Shown here piece by piece: positions 7,162-15,417 of a DNA stretch of 22,706 nucleotides. The stretch is taken from assembly GCA_002396485.1 (NCBI GenBank), contig DGXZ01000061.1, forward strand, positions 1-22,706, given 5' to 3'. The position numbers were made by a program, and so were the translations under genes. A model generated the notes under the pieces. The model did no database searches and was not told the DNA's origin. It saw only the letters and a program-made list of their open reading frames with translations. The number at the start of each line of letters is the position of its first letter. Position 1 is the stretch's first letter. Source of the stretch: Spartobacteria bacterium UBA5019. Lineage in GTDB: Bacteria > Verrucomicrobiota > Verrucomicrobiia > Chthoniobacterales > Terrimicrobiaceae.

Positions 7162-8262
7162 ATGTCATCAGCCATCATGTCCCAAAAAATGGACACTATC
7201 CGCCAAGCCATTGAGGATGGTTCGGCAAGCCCTGAGATCGGGGAGGCGTTTCAGGAATGGAAATCCCTGAACGGCCGCCTGCAGGAACTCGGCGAAACCG
7301 AGAAATACTATCTCAAGGCGATGAATTGCCCCCACCATCATAGGATTTTCGCGGCGGAGCCCCGAAGCTACCGAGATCTGCCGCTGCGACTGGCTGAATA
7401 CGGCTGCTGCTACCGCTATGAGCAGAGCGGAGAGCTTTTCGGGCTGATGCGGGTGCGTTCGCTCAACATGAATGATGCGCACATTTACTGCACGGAGGAG
7501 CAGTTCGCAGAAGAATTCCGCACCGTGAACGAGATGTATCTCCAATACTTCAAGGTTTTCGGATTGGAGAAATACCAGATGCGCTTCTCCACACATGATC
7601 CCGAAAAACTAGGGCAGAAATTTGTGAACGAGCCCGAGCTTTGGAAGAAGACCGAGGACATGGTTAGAAATGTTCTCCTCGAGAGCGGCATCAATTTTGT
7701 GGAGGTGCCGAACGAAGCCGCCTTCTACGGGCCGAAAATCGATGTGCAAGTCTGGAGCGCCATCGGGCGCGAGTTCACGATCGCAACGAACCAAGTTGAT
7801 TTTGCCGTGCCAGCCAAATTCGGGCTGCACTACCGCGACCGCGACAACACCGAGAAGACGCCTCTCTGCATCCACCGCGCGCCGCTCGGCACCCACGAGC
7901 GTTTCATCGGATTTCTCATCGAGCACTACGCTGGCAACTTCCCACTCTGGCTTGCTCCCGAGCAGGTGCGCGTCATCACACTCAACAATGACCCAGCCTT
8001 GATTGCCTACGCCGAGCCGATCGTCAGCGAACTCCGCAAGCAGATGATCCGCGCCGAGGCGGACTTCGGTTCCGATCCAGTCAAGGCAAAGATCGCCGAT
8101 GCCGAGAAGGCTCGTGTTCACACAATGTTGGTCATCGGCCACCGCGACATGGAGTCCGGCAATGTCAGCGTGCGTCTGCATGGCAAAGGCAACATCGGCG
8201 CCAAGCCGGTTGCCGAGGTCACAGCGGATATCCTCGCCTCAATCCGCGAACGCCGCGCCTGA
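7162..8262 (+). CDS. Threonyl-tRNA synthetase, N-terminally truncated (catalytic core plus anticodon-binding domain)
   Basis: Similarity to ThrRS starts abruptly at about residue 48 (KYYLKAMNCPHHH). From there it is strong: class II motif 2 (RYEQSGELFGLMRVR, 85-99), motif 3 (HRAPLGTHERFIGFLIEHYAG, about 238-258) and a C-terminal anticodon-binding domain (about 265-366). The zinc ligands of ThrRS are all present as Cys56, His107 and His238; the 51-residue spacing between the first two equals that in E. coli (334 and 385). Missing are the TGS domain, the N2 editing domain and motif 1 with the start of the catalytic domain. The protein is 366 residues against roughly 580-650 for intact ThrRS. 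The first 46 residues, rich in Glu/Ala/Ser, match nothing I recognise. The gene begins only 128 bases from mdh, so the missing part is not upstream. A second intact thrS elsewhere, or a deletion or assembly join, is likely. Confidence 0.85.
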   Translation: MSSAIMSQKMDTIRQAIEDGSASPEIGEAFQEWKSLNGRLQELGETEKYYLKAMNCPHHHRIFAAEPRSYRDLPLRLAEYGCCYRYEQSGELFGLMRVRSLNMNDAHIYCTEEQFAEEFRTVNEMYLQYFKVFGLEKYQMRFSTHDPEKLGQKFVNEPELWKKTEDMVRNVLLESGINFVEVPNEAAFYGPKIDVQVWSAIGREFTIATNQVDFAVPAKFGLHYRDRDNTEKTPLCIHRAPLGTHERFIGFLIEHYAGNFPLWLAPEQVRVITLNNDPALIAYAEPIVSELRKQMIRAEADFGSDPVKAKIADAEKARVHTMLVIGHRDMESGNVSVRLHGKGNIGAKPVAEVTADILASIRERRA

Positions 8263-8322
8263 TTGGCCCAGTCTTTTCGCTTGTCACTCAATCCACCTCT
8301 TTCAAAGTAACAAACTCTATTT

Positions 8323-9591
8323 ATGCCAAACACGATTCTCGTCGGCGCCCAGTGGGGCGATGAAGGAAAAGGAAAAATCATCGACTTCCTCACGGATGAA
8401 GCCGACATCGTCGTCCGCAGCCAAGGCGGCAACAACGCCGGTCACACGATTGTCATCGGCGGTGAAAAATATGTCCTCCACCTCATCCCTTCCGGCATCC
8501 TCCGCAAGTCCAAAACCTGCGTGATCGGCAACGGCGTTGTTCTCGACCCCGTGGCGCTCGTGGGCGAAATCGAAGGCCTACGCAAACGTGGCGTGAAGGT
8601 TGAGAAAAACCTGCTCATCAGTGATACCGCGCACCTCGTTCTTCCCTACCACCAAGCCCTCGATGGTCTGCGCGAGACGCAAAAAGGCTCGAAGAAAATC
8701 GGCACCACCAAGCGCGGCATAGGCCCGGCCTATGCCGACAAAGCCTCGCGCACCGGCCTGCGCACTGGCGACCTCCTGCGCCCGGATGTCCTGAAAGAAA
8801 AACTCACCCAGCGCATCAAGGAAAATAACGCCCTTCTCAAGAGCCTCGGCGCTCCCACACTGAACGCGAAGAAGATCACCAACGACACGCTGGCTGCGGC
8901 GGAAGTTCTGCGGCCATTCATCACAAATACCGTGATGTTCCTGCACCGGGCCCTTGAGATGAAGACCAACATGCTCTTCGAAGGTGCCCAAGGAACCTTT
9001 CTCGACATCGACCACGGCACTTATCCGTATGTCACCAGCTCGAACACCACCTCCGGCGGAGCCTGCACCGGCAGCGGCGTGCCGCCGCACCGTATTGATA
9101 AGGTCATGGGCGTCCTCAAGGCCTACACCACGCGAGTCGGCGAGGGACCCTTCACTACGGAAGACGACGCGCTCGGCGACCGTTTTCACGCCATGGGCCG
9201 GGAGTTCGGAGCCACCACGGGCCGCGCGCGGCGCTGCGGATGGTTCGATGCGGTTTCAACGCGATATTCTGTGATTTTGAATGGCATCGATGAACTGGCC
9301 ATTACGAACCTCGATGGACTCGACGGCGTGGAATCGATCAAACTCTGCGTCGCCTACCGGCTTGATGGCAAAGTGCTAGACTTCCCGCCAACCGACTCCG
9401 AGCACCTTTCCCGCTGCGAACCCGTTTACATCGAGATGCCCGGCTGGATGAAATCCACCGAGAAGGCCAAGAAATTCTCCGAACTTCCGCCACAAGCCCG
9501 CGCCTATGTGAAAAAAATCGCGGAACTCACCGGCGCAAAGCTCTCCATCGTGAGCATCGGGCCCGCCCGTGCGCAGACCATTCGACTCTGA
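8323..9591 (+). CDS. purA: Adenylosuccinate synthetase
   Basis: This 422-residue enzyme condenses IMP and aspartate with GTP hydrolysis to adenylosuccinate, the first committed step to AMP. The opening VGAQWGDEGKGKIIDFL contains the GTP-binding P-loop and catalytic Asp13, and NNAGHT places catalytic His41 exactly as in the E. coli enzyme. Further hallmarks are GTTKRGIGPAYADK, the EGAQGTFLDIDHGTYPYVTSSN stretch and TTGRARRCGWFD. Length is close to the normal 425-432. The ATG at 8323 is the natural start. Sixty bases separate it from the ThrRS-like gene, and it is followed after 2 bases by uppS, so the two are probably cotranscribed. Confidence 0.97.
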   Translation: MPNTILVGAQWGDEGKGKIIDFLTDEADIVVRSQGGNNAGHTIVIGGEKYVLHLIPSGILRKSKTCVIGNGVVLDPVALVGEIEGLRKRGVKVEKNLLISDTAHLVLPYHQALDGLRETQKGSKKIGTTKRGIGPAYADKASRTGLRTGDLLRPDVLKEKLTQRIKENNALLKSLGAPTLNAKKITNDTLAAAEVLRPFITNTVMFLHRALEMKTNMLFEGAQGTFLDIDHGTYPYVTSSNTTSGGACTGSGVPPHRIDKVMGVLKAYTTRVGEGPFTTEDDALGDRFHAMGREFGATTGRARRCGWFDAVSTRYSVILNGIDELAITNLDGLDGVESIKLCVAYRLDGKVLDFPPTDSEHLSRCEPVYIEMPGWMKSTEKAKKFSELPPQARAYVKKIAELTGAKLSIVSIGPARAQTIRL

Positions 9592-9593
9592 CC

Positions 9594-10295
9594 GTGAGCA
9601 GCACCCCCAAGCATGTCGCCATCATCATGGATGGCAATGGCCGCTGGGCCCAGCAACGGGGGCTTCCTCGCCTTGCGGGCCACGAGGCCGGCTCGAAATC
9701 CATCGAGCGCTGCGTTCAGGCGTGCCTGGACACCGGTGTGCAATATCTCACGCTGTATGCGTTTTCCTCGGAGAACTGGAAACGCCCGGCCCTCGAAGTC
9801 AATGGGCTTATGCTTTTACTGGAAAACTTCCTCAACCAAAAGCGCGATGAGATGGTTCGCGAGGGCATTCGACTCCACCATATCGGCCGCATCCACGAGC
9901 TCCCGAGCGTCTGCCAACGCAAGCTGCGCGAGGCGATGGAGGCGACGGCATCGAATACCAAACTCCACTTCACCCTCGCTCTGAGCTACAGCGGACGCAC
10001 CGAAATCCTCGATGCCGTGCAGTCGCTCGCATGCGATGCCGCTGCTGGAAAACTCGATCCGAATGCCATCACCGCTGAGGTCTTTGAATCCAGGCTGAAC
10101 ACCGCAGGAATCCCCGACCCCGACCTGCTCATCCGCACCTCCGGCGAAATGCGCATTTCCAATTTTCTTCTCTGGCAACTGAGCTACACGGAAATCCATG
10201 TGACGAAAAAATTCTGGCCCGAGTTTGACAGGGAAGATTTTCTCGCAGCTTTGGAAGATTACAAATCCCGCTCCCGCCGTTTTGGCGGAGTCTGA
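9594..10295 (+). CDS. uppS: Isoprenyl transferase / undecaprenyl diphosphate synthase
   Basis: This 233-residue cis-prenyltransferase elongates farnesyl diphosphate with isopentenyl diphosphate to the C55 lipid carrier used for peptidoglycan and LPS O-chain assembly. It opens with HVAIIMDGNGRWA (about 7-19, catalytic Asp13), has LTLYAFSSENWKRP (about 52-65), and ends with the RTSGEMRISNFLLWQLSYTE signature. The start is GTG, 2 bases after the purA stop, which leaves no room for another start and implies translational coupling. Its substrate-producing partner, the IspA-type synthase, is in the same window on the opposite strand. Eight bases further on lies the TrhO-RluA fusion. Confidence 0.96.
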   Translation: MSSTPKHVAIIMDGNGRWAQQRGLPRLAGHEAGSKSIERCVQACLDTGVQYLTLYAFSSENWKRPALEVNGLMLLLENFLNQKRDEMVREGIRLHHIGRIHELPSVCQRKLREAMEATASNTKLHFTLALSYSGRTEILDAVQSLACDAAAGKLDPNAITAEVFESRLNTAGIPDPDLLIRTSGEMRISNFLLWQLSYTEIHVTKKFWPEFDREDFLAALEDYKSRSRRFGGV

Positions 10296-10302
10296 ACAGT
10301 CC

Positions 10303-12117
10303 GTGAGCGCGATCGTTTCAGAGCAAATCACCAACATCGCAGCCTATCGCTTTGCCGAACTCAGCGATCTGAAGACCCTCCGTGAGAGCCTCATCAGGCT
10401 TTGCCGGGAGCAATCCCTCAAAGGCACGATTCTCCTGAGCACCGAAGGCATCAATCTTTTCGTTGCAGGCTCGGCGGATGGCATCGAGGCTTTACTGGCA
10501 GAACTGCGCTGCATTCCCGGCCTCGAAAATCTCGCGCCGAAATTCAGCTTGAGTGGGCATCAACCCTTCTCGCGAATGCTCGTGAGGATCAAAAAGGAGA
10601 TCATCGCCTTTGGTGTCGATGGCATCAATCCAGCCCGCAGAACATCACCCAAGCTACAAGCTGCAACGCTCAAGCAATGGCTCGATGAAGGCCGCAAGGT
10701 CACGCTTCTCGACACACGCAACGACTACGAGATCAAACTCGGCACTTTTCGTGGAGCACTCCCGGCCGGCATCGACCATTTCCGGGATTTTCCACAGGCA
10801 GTCGCTCAACTTCCCGAGGCCTTGAAAGACGAGCCGGTGGTGATGTTCTGCACCGGCGGCATTCGCTGCGAGAAGGCGGGGCCCTACATGGAAAGCCAGG
10901 GCTTCCGCAACATCCATCAACTCGACGGCGGCATCCTGAAATACTTCGAGGAATGCGGTGGCGCGCACTACGACGGAGAGTGTTTTGTTTTCGACCAGCG
11001 CGTGGGAGTCGACCCCGCCCTGCGCGAGACCGACTCCTCCCAGTGCTTTCAGTGCCTCTCCCCACTGAAGGCGGAGGATCAGAACGATCCACGCTATGTT
11101 GCCGGAAAGTCATGCCCGTTTTGCTTCAAGTCGCCGGATGAAGAAATGGCGCTTCGGATTACGGAGCGCGAGGAGGCAATCCGCAAAGCCACCACTCCCC
11201 TACCCGGCAGCACGCCATGCGACAACTTCCGTCCGATTGAGATTCCGCCGGAATACCATGGAGCCCCCATCCTTGGAGCGATTTGCGGTATCTTCAGCCA
11301 CATTCCGCATCAGGATTGGGTAAGGGTTTTCGAAAATTCCTGTCTTCTTGATTCAGCCTTCCATCCCGCCAAGCCAACCCGCATCGCTCAGGCAGGCGAA
11401 CGCTTTTATCGAAAAACCCCAGCAGATGTGGAAGCGGAGGTGAATGCCGACATCCGCATCCTCCACGAGGATGAGGCGATTGTGGTCATCAACAAGCCGG
11501 CGCCGCTGCCGATCCACCCCAGTGGGCGATTCAACCGCAACACACTCCAGGCGATCTTACAGACGGTTTACCATCCGCAGAAACCGCGACCTGCGCACCG
11601 GTTGGATGCCAATACGACCGGCCTTATAGTTTTTACCCGCACACGGCATTTCGCCAAATTCGTGCAGCCGCAATTCGAGCGTGGCGATGTCGAAAAAAAC
11701 TACCTTGCCCGAGTGCTAGGACATCCGCCCGAGGACGCTTTTTTCTGCGATGCCCCCATCGGTGAGGAGCCTGTCAAAGCCGGGGCCCGCCAGATTGATG
11801 TGGCGAAAGGTCAGCCTGCCCGAACGGATTTCCACGTCCTCCGCAGAAACTCCGATGGCACCGCCTTGCTGGAAGTCCGTCCCCTCACCGGCCGCACCAA
11901 TCAAATCCGATTGCACCTGTGGCATCTGGGGTTTCCGATTTGTGGCGATCCGGTGTATTTGCCGGGAAATGCTCTCGGCAACCGCCAGACACTCGCTCTC
12001 GGAGACCATCCACTTTGCCTGCATGCTTGGAAGCTGAACTTCCGGCATCCTCTCACCAACAAGACGACAAACTTTGAAGCACCGGCACCCGCATGGAGCG
12101 AGGAGACGCTTCCGTAA
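10303..12117 (+). CDS. Fusion of tRNA uridine-34 hydroxylase (TrhO/rhodanese) and RluA-family pseudouridine synthase
   Basis: The 604-residue protein reads as two complete enzymes. Residues 1-225 match TrhO (YceA): an acylphosphatase-like N-terminal domain with LSTEGINLFVAGS (about 45-57), then a rhodanese domain (about 119-215) with DTRNDYEIKLGTFRGA and the signature CTGGIRCEKA, catalytic Cys183. Residues 245-276 hold a CxxC...CxxC cluster (Cys248, 251, 271, 274), a likely zinc knuckle seen in long TrhO proteins. A degenerate S4-like linker (about 334-374) leads into an RluA-type synthase (about 384-575) with HRLDANTTGLIVF (catalytic Asp435) and RPLTGRTNQIRLHL. TrhO makes 5-hydroxyuridine at tRNA position 34; RluA-type enzymes make pseudouridine in tRNA or rRNA. 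I chose the GTG at 10303, 7 bases after the uppS stop. An in-frame ATG at 10225 would overlap uppS by 71 bases without similarity. Confidence 0.9.
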   Translation: MSAIVSEQITNIAAYRFAELSDLKTLRESLIRLCREQSLKGTILLSTEGINLFVAGSADGIEALLAELRCIPGLENLAPKFSLSGHQPFSRMLVRIKKEIIAFGVDGINPARRTSPKLQAATLKQWLDEGRKVTLLDTRNDYEIKLGTFRGALPAGIDHFRDFPQAVAQLPEALKDEPVVMFCTGGIRCEKAGPYMESQGFRNIHQLDGGILKYFEECGGAHYDGECFVFDQRVGVDPALRETDSSQCFQCLSPLKAEDQNDPRYVAGKSCPFCFKSPDEEMALRITEREEAIRKATTPLPGSTPCDNFRPIEIPPEYHGAPILGAICGIFSHIPHQDWVRVFENSCLLDSAFHPAKPTRIAQAGERFYRKTPADVEAEVNADIRILHEDEAIVVINKPAPLPIHPSGRFNRNTLQAILQTVYHPQKPRPAHRLDANTTGLIVFTRTRHFAKFVQPQFERGDVEKNYLARVLGHPPEDAFFCDAPIGEEPVKAGARQIDVAKGQPARTDFHVLRRNSDGTALLEVRPLTGRTNQIRLHLWHLGFPICGDPVYLPGNALGNRQTLALGDHPLCLHAWKLNFRHPLTNKTTNFEAPAPAWSEETLP

Positions 12118-12123
12118 TTGGCA

Positions 12124-13098
12124 TCAAACCGGCTGATCGCCGTATTCGAGCAAATGCCCTTCAGCAATGGTGCGCAGGGAGTCCTCTGAGATGACCTGCT
12201 GAAGCCGTTCACGAAGGCGGGCCCCACCCGGGAGCCCGCGCGTGTAGGACATGAAGCGCGCCCGCATGGAACGAATCGCCAGCTCTTCCTTTCCTCCCCA
12301 CCAAGCGATCTCGCGGCGTGTGTGCTCGAAAATAAACTCCCATTTCATTCGCAGAGTCACCGCTTCCGGAGCGCCGCCACCATCAATCGCCATGCGGATT
12401 TCTCGAAAAATCCAAGGATGGCACATCGCGGCGCGACCGATCATCAGGCCCGAGACATTGGTTTCCTTGAGCCGCTGCAGCGCCACGGCAGCAGAATCGA
12501 TGTCACCATTTCCAATCACCGGGATTTTTACGGCATCGGCAACGGCTCCGATGACCTGCCAATCCGCCTCGCCCGTATAGCCCTGCTCCTTCGTGCGCCC
12601 ATGCACGGCGAGGCGGGAGATCCCCTCACCTTCGAGAATGCGCGCGGTTTCCAGCGCATTGACCGAGCGGGAATCCCACCCGATGCGAATTTTGGCAGTG
12701 ACCGGCAAACTTCCCGCCGCCGCGACGACCTCGCGGGCCACACTGGCCAGGAGCGGGCAATCCTTGAGCAAAGCCGAGCCTCCGTTGCGGGAAACGACTT
12801 TGTTAACCGGACAACCGAAATTGAGATCGATGAAGTCCGGCGAGACCCAGTCGGCAACGGCTTTTACGGCTTCTGCAAGCCGCGAAGGGTCGGCGCCAAA
12901 AAGTTGAATTCCCAACGGCCGCTCTGCTGGCTGGAATTCCAGATACCGGCGCGTGCGCTCGTTGCGGTGGAGGATTCCCTCGGCGGAGACAAACTCCGTC
13001 GTGAGAACATCCGCTCCCAGGTCTTTGCACAGACCGCGAAAAACAGTGTTCGTTACCCCCGCCATGGGGGCGAGGAAGAGCAGCGGCCCTGACGGCAT
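12124..13098 (-). CDS. dusB: tRNA-dihydrouridine synthase, DusB-type
   Basis: This 324-residue flavoenzyme reduces uridines in the tRNA D-loop using NADPH and FMN. It opens APMAGVTNTVFRGLC (about 10-24), with GIQLFGADP (63-71), the catalytic Cys96 in DLNFGCPVNKVV followed by GGSALL, HGRTKEQGYTG and the phosphate-binding VIGNGDID plus GLMIGRAAM. Length fits Dus proteins (315-345). Assignment to DusB rather than DusA/C rests on overall motif style and is softer. The ATG at 13098 is one base after the stop of the preceding gene, so it is the last member of a five-gene minus-strand run. It ends 6 bases from the convergent TrhO-RluA fusion, another tRNA-modification gene. Confidence 0.93.
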   Translation of the reverse strand: MPSGPLLFLAPMAGVTNTVFRGLCKDLGADVLTTEFVSAEGILHRNERTRRYLEFQPAERPLGIQLFGADPSRLAEAVKAVADWVSPDFIDLNFGCPVNKVVSRNGGSALLKDCPLLASVAREVVAAAGSLPVTAKIRIGWDSRSVNALETARILEGEGISRLAVHGRTKEQGYTGEADWQVIGAVADAVKIPVIGNGDIDSAAVALQRLKETNVSGLMIGRAAMCHPWIFREIRMAIDGGGAPEAVTLRMKWEFIFEHTRREIAWWGGKEELAIRSMRARFMSYTRGLPGGARLRERLQQVISEDSLRTIAEGHLLEYGDQPV

Positions 13099-13099
13099 G

Positions 13100-13591
13100 T
13101 CAGGCTCCGTGTTCCAAAAGCGCCCCGACCTCGCGTTGGACGTCCGGGATTTGGTCGAATCTGAGATGAGGGTTTGCGATGACTATCGTCTCACCGGTTG
13201 CCACATGTTCGTAAACAAGCATGTCGTCATCGCGACTCTGAACAGGGCGAAGCATTTTTTTACGCTCCAGCATGAGAGCAAGAATGTAGCATGCGTTTTT
13301 ATGGGAGGGTTTGTTCTCCGCAATCAGGCGGCGGAGGAGACTCTCGGCATCATCCTTGGCCATCGCCTCGGGAGCGGCAGCGGCTGGTGGTTCGTATTTC
13401 GAACGCCAGAAGGAAAAGGGCTGGATGTTGTCATTCCGATTCTTCCAAGCGTCTTCGCAAAGGTCTTCGCGGCGGAATCCATCTCCCTCGCGAATCAGGA
13501 GCGTGAAAAAGTGGTCACCCTCGCGGAATTCGTATCCGCTGCGAGCGCAGGTGTGGGCGCGTGATTTGATCTCCCAGTCGGCTTGCATCAT
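13100..13591 (-). CDS. Uncharacterised 163-residue protein between LptF/G and Dus
   Basis: I do not recognise a named family. With the ATG at 13589-13591 the product is about 163 residues, soluble, without signal peptide or membrane segment. The N-terminal 50 residues look like a small treble-clef-like module reduced in cysteines (HTCARSGYEF, then GDHFFTLL and FRREDLCEDAW). Next come NDNIQPFSFWRSKYEPP, a helical section with RRLIAENKPSHKNACYILALMLERKKML, and a short strand segment ending in LVYEHVATGETIVI. The density of aromatic and charged motifs suggests a conserved protein and not a chance ORF. The start ATG overlaps the LptF/G stop (ATGA), and the stop is one base before dusB, so it is embedded in the operon. 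The 33 codons upstream in frame overlap the permease and look spurious. A role with envelope or tRNA genes cannot be inferred. Confidence 0.75.
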   Translation of the reverse strand: MMQADWEIKSRAHTCARSGYEFREGDHFFTLLIREGDGFRREDLCEDAWKNRNDNIQPFSFWRSKYEPPAAAAPEAMAKDDAESLLRRLIAENKPSHKNACYILALMLERKKMLRPVQSRDDDMLVYEHVATGETIVIANPHLRFDQIPDVQREVGALLEHGA

Positions 13592-14718
13592 GAAAGTCCA
13601 GGTATTTTGAATTTTGGCATTTCGCGGTTGGTTGACTTCATCCAGAGAAGAGCAAGGCCCACGATAAAGAAAGCGATCATCGGCCCCCAAGCTGCGGTGA
13701 AAGGCGAGACGCGCCCGCCCTTGCCAAGGGCGATGAAGAGGCTGCTAAAAAACACGAGCGAGAAAAACATGCCGATTGCCAAAGCAACGCCACCCAGAAC
13801 CCCACGCCGCGAGTAAACGATCCCGCAGGGGGCTGCCACAAAGATAACGAGAAAACAAACGACCGGCATCGCCCAGCGGTAGTGCCAGTGGGTGCGGTAG
13901 GCGGCAAGGCGGTTCTCGGGAAAGTCGGCGTTGTAGTTCAGATAGTCGTTCAGCTCCGGCACGGAGAGAAAATCCGCATTGAGCATGGAACTCGAAATGC
14001 GCCAAGGGGTCTCCGACAAGCCCTCGATGGCAATATTTCCCGGCATTTCGCTTTTCAAAATGTTGCCCTCCTTATCCATCTCGACATACTTCCCGCCGAC
14101 CAGTATCCAACGCGCCACCAGCGGATCAAACACCGCCTCCCGCGCATACCACTGCTCAAGGATGTTTCCATCCGCATCCTGTTGGATGACCTGCACACCC
14201 TGCATTCGTTCGCCGCGCAAAGACATGCGAGCTACAAACCAAGTCCGATGCTCCTCCCGGTTGCGGAAGAGGTGGCCTTTGATGGTTTTATCGCTCTTTT
14301 TTCCCCGCTTGATGTCGCCGACAATGACTTTTTTCATGCCAGTGGCGTGAGGTGCTCCCTCATAGTTAAAAAAGGCGGTTACGCCGGTGAGAAAAAGCCC
14401 AACGAACAGTAAAGGCGTGAGAATCCGTAAAATACTCCGCCCGGCACCCAGCATCGAAATGATTTCGTTCGATCGCGACATGCCCGCCAGCGAGTAAAGC
14501 AAAGCCAACAGCGTGGCCAGCGGCAGCGCGATGACGATGATTTCCGGAACCTGCGAGGCGTAGTAGTCGATGAGTGCCTCGGCAGAGGCCTGGCCCTGGA
14601 TAAAATCCTGCAGGTTGTCAGCCAGATCAAAAATGAACCAGATGCCTACAAACCCGGCAAAGCAGTAAAGAAATGGAACGGAAAATTTCCGCAAAACATA
14701 GCGGTCAAGCGTGGTCAT
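13588..14718 (-). CDS. LptF/LptG (YjgP/YjgQ) family LPS export permease
   Basis: This 376-residue inner-membrane protein has three N-terminal membrane helices (about 13-33, 57-80, 98-120), a large periplasmic beta-rich domain (about 125-275) and three C-terminal helices (about 285-305, 315-336, 344-362). That is the LptF/LptG architecture. The opening TTLDRYVLRKFSVPFLYCF and the motif SNEIISMLGAGRSILRIL (the conserved cytoplasmic coupling region) fit the family. LptF and LptG pair with the ATPase LptB to extract LPS for transport to the outer membrane; neither LptB nor a second permease is in the window. Which of F or G it is cannot be decided here. It follows the DUF4230-like gene by 60 bases and overlaps the next gene by 4. 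Confidence 0.9.
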   Translation of the reverse strand: MTTLDRYVLRKFSVPFLYCFAGFVGIWFIFDLADNLQDFIQGQASAEALIDYYASQVPEIIVIALPLATLLALLYSLAGMSRSNEIISMLGAGRSILRILTPLLFVGLFLTGVTAFFNYEGAPHATGMKKVIVGDIKRGKKSDKTIKGHLFRNREEHRTWFVARMSLRGERMQGVQVIQQDADGNILEQWYAREAVFDPLVARWILVGGKYVEMDKEGNILKSEMPGNIAIEGLSETPWRISSSMLNADFLSVPELNDYLNYNADFPENRLAAYRTHWHYRWAMPVVCFLVIFVAAPCGIVYSRRGVLGGVALAIGMFFSLVFFSSLFIALGKGGRVSPFTAAWGPMIAFFIVGLALLWMKSTNREMPKFKIPGLS

Positions 14719-14778
14719 CTTGCAAGGCGGAAAACCTATCTTCGCAGCGGGGCGGCGTCAACGATTCGACTCCCCGCC

Positions 14779-15417
14779 TTAATTCTCAGCTCCAGCAGCC
14801 ACAAAAACCACTTCGCAGCCAGCCTGCGATGCGATCCCACGCACCTTTTCGCGAAGCTCTTGCTCGGCCCGCTTCAGGAGTCCGCCTTCCAGCAAGTCCC
14901 GCTTGGCGCGGCGGTCGAGCGCCTTCGTAATCCTCGTTTGCAAGCGGTCGGGTATTCCATCCCAGACCAAATCCTGGGCATCGAACTGGACAGGCGCGGC
15001 CATCTCAAGTCGCAGGATTTTAACCTGCGGCAGGGTGACATCAGCGACTGCCCCACCTCGCCGGACATTGATTTGAAAGGGCTCGCGGAAAAAGAATCCC
15101 CCCTCTGCGCGGAAAACGGCGACTGCCGAGAAATCCCCACCGCCGGGCTTCTGACCTTCGAATGTTTCGCGCACGCTGACCTCGCCGCTTGAGAGAACCA
15201 GGCTCTCGAGTTCGCTTTTCTGGGAAAAGAGGACGCCGGCATTGGCAAGGATCCGGGGCGCGACACCCAGTGATCCCTGAAATTTCTCATGCAAGAGATT
15301 CGAGGTCCGCACAGCGGCATCCATCGGCTTGATAAAAAACTCCCAAGACACCCAGGCCGATAGCGAGGTGATGAGGAGGGCTCCTCCAAATGAGAGCCAG
15401 AAGAGACGTGATCCCAT
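14779..15417 (-). CDS. Membrane-anchored DUF4230-like protein
   Basis: The product is 212 residues with one N-terminal membrane anchor (about residues 5-26) and an exported or cytosolic mixed alpha/beta body. The middle contains a glycine-bounded strand pattern (GGGDFSAVAVFRAEGGFFF, then VADVTLPQVKILRLEM, about 123-138). A long amphipathic helix follows (about 160-195). This resembles DUF4230 proteins, in which a strand ending in a 'LPxxxIL' motif is followed by long helices rich in Ala, Glu and Arg. The match is by eye and moderate. The ATG at 15417 shares one base with the stop of the prenyl synthase gene (TAATG), so coupling is likely. The frame upstream, inside the prenyl synthase, is a shadow. 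Function is unknown; placement between a prenyl synthase and an LPS permease suggests an envelope role, but this is only context. Confidence 0.6.
   Translation of the reverse strand: MGSRLFWLSFGGALLITSLSAWVSWEFFIKPMDAAVRTSNLLHEKFQGSLGVAPRILANAGVLFSQKSELESLVLSSGEVSVRETFEGQKPGGGDFSAVAVFRAEGGFFFREPFQINVRRGGAVADVTLPQVKILRLEMAAPVQFDAQDLVWDGIPDRLQTRITKALDRRAKRDLLEGGLLKRAEQELREKVRGIASQAGCEVVFVAAGAEN

Noticed and set aside
10225..10302. Upstream ATG start for the TrhO-RluA fusion
   Set aside because: It would overlap uppS by 71 bases and add 26 residues without TrhO similarity; the GTG at 10303 gives a 7-base gap.
12322..13092. 256-residue plus-strand frame
   Set aside because: Antisense shadow of dusB with no motifs.
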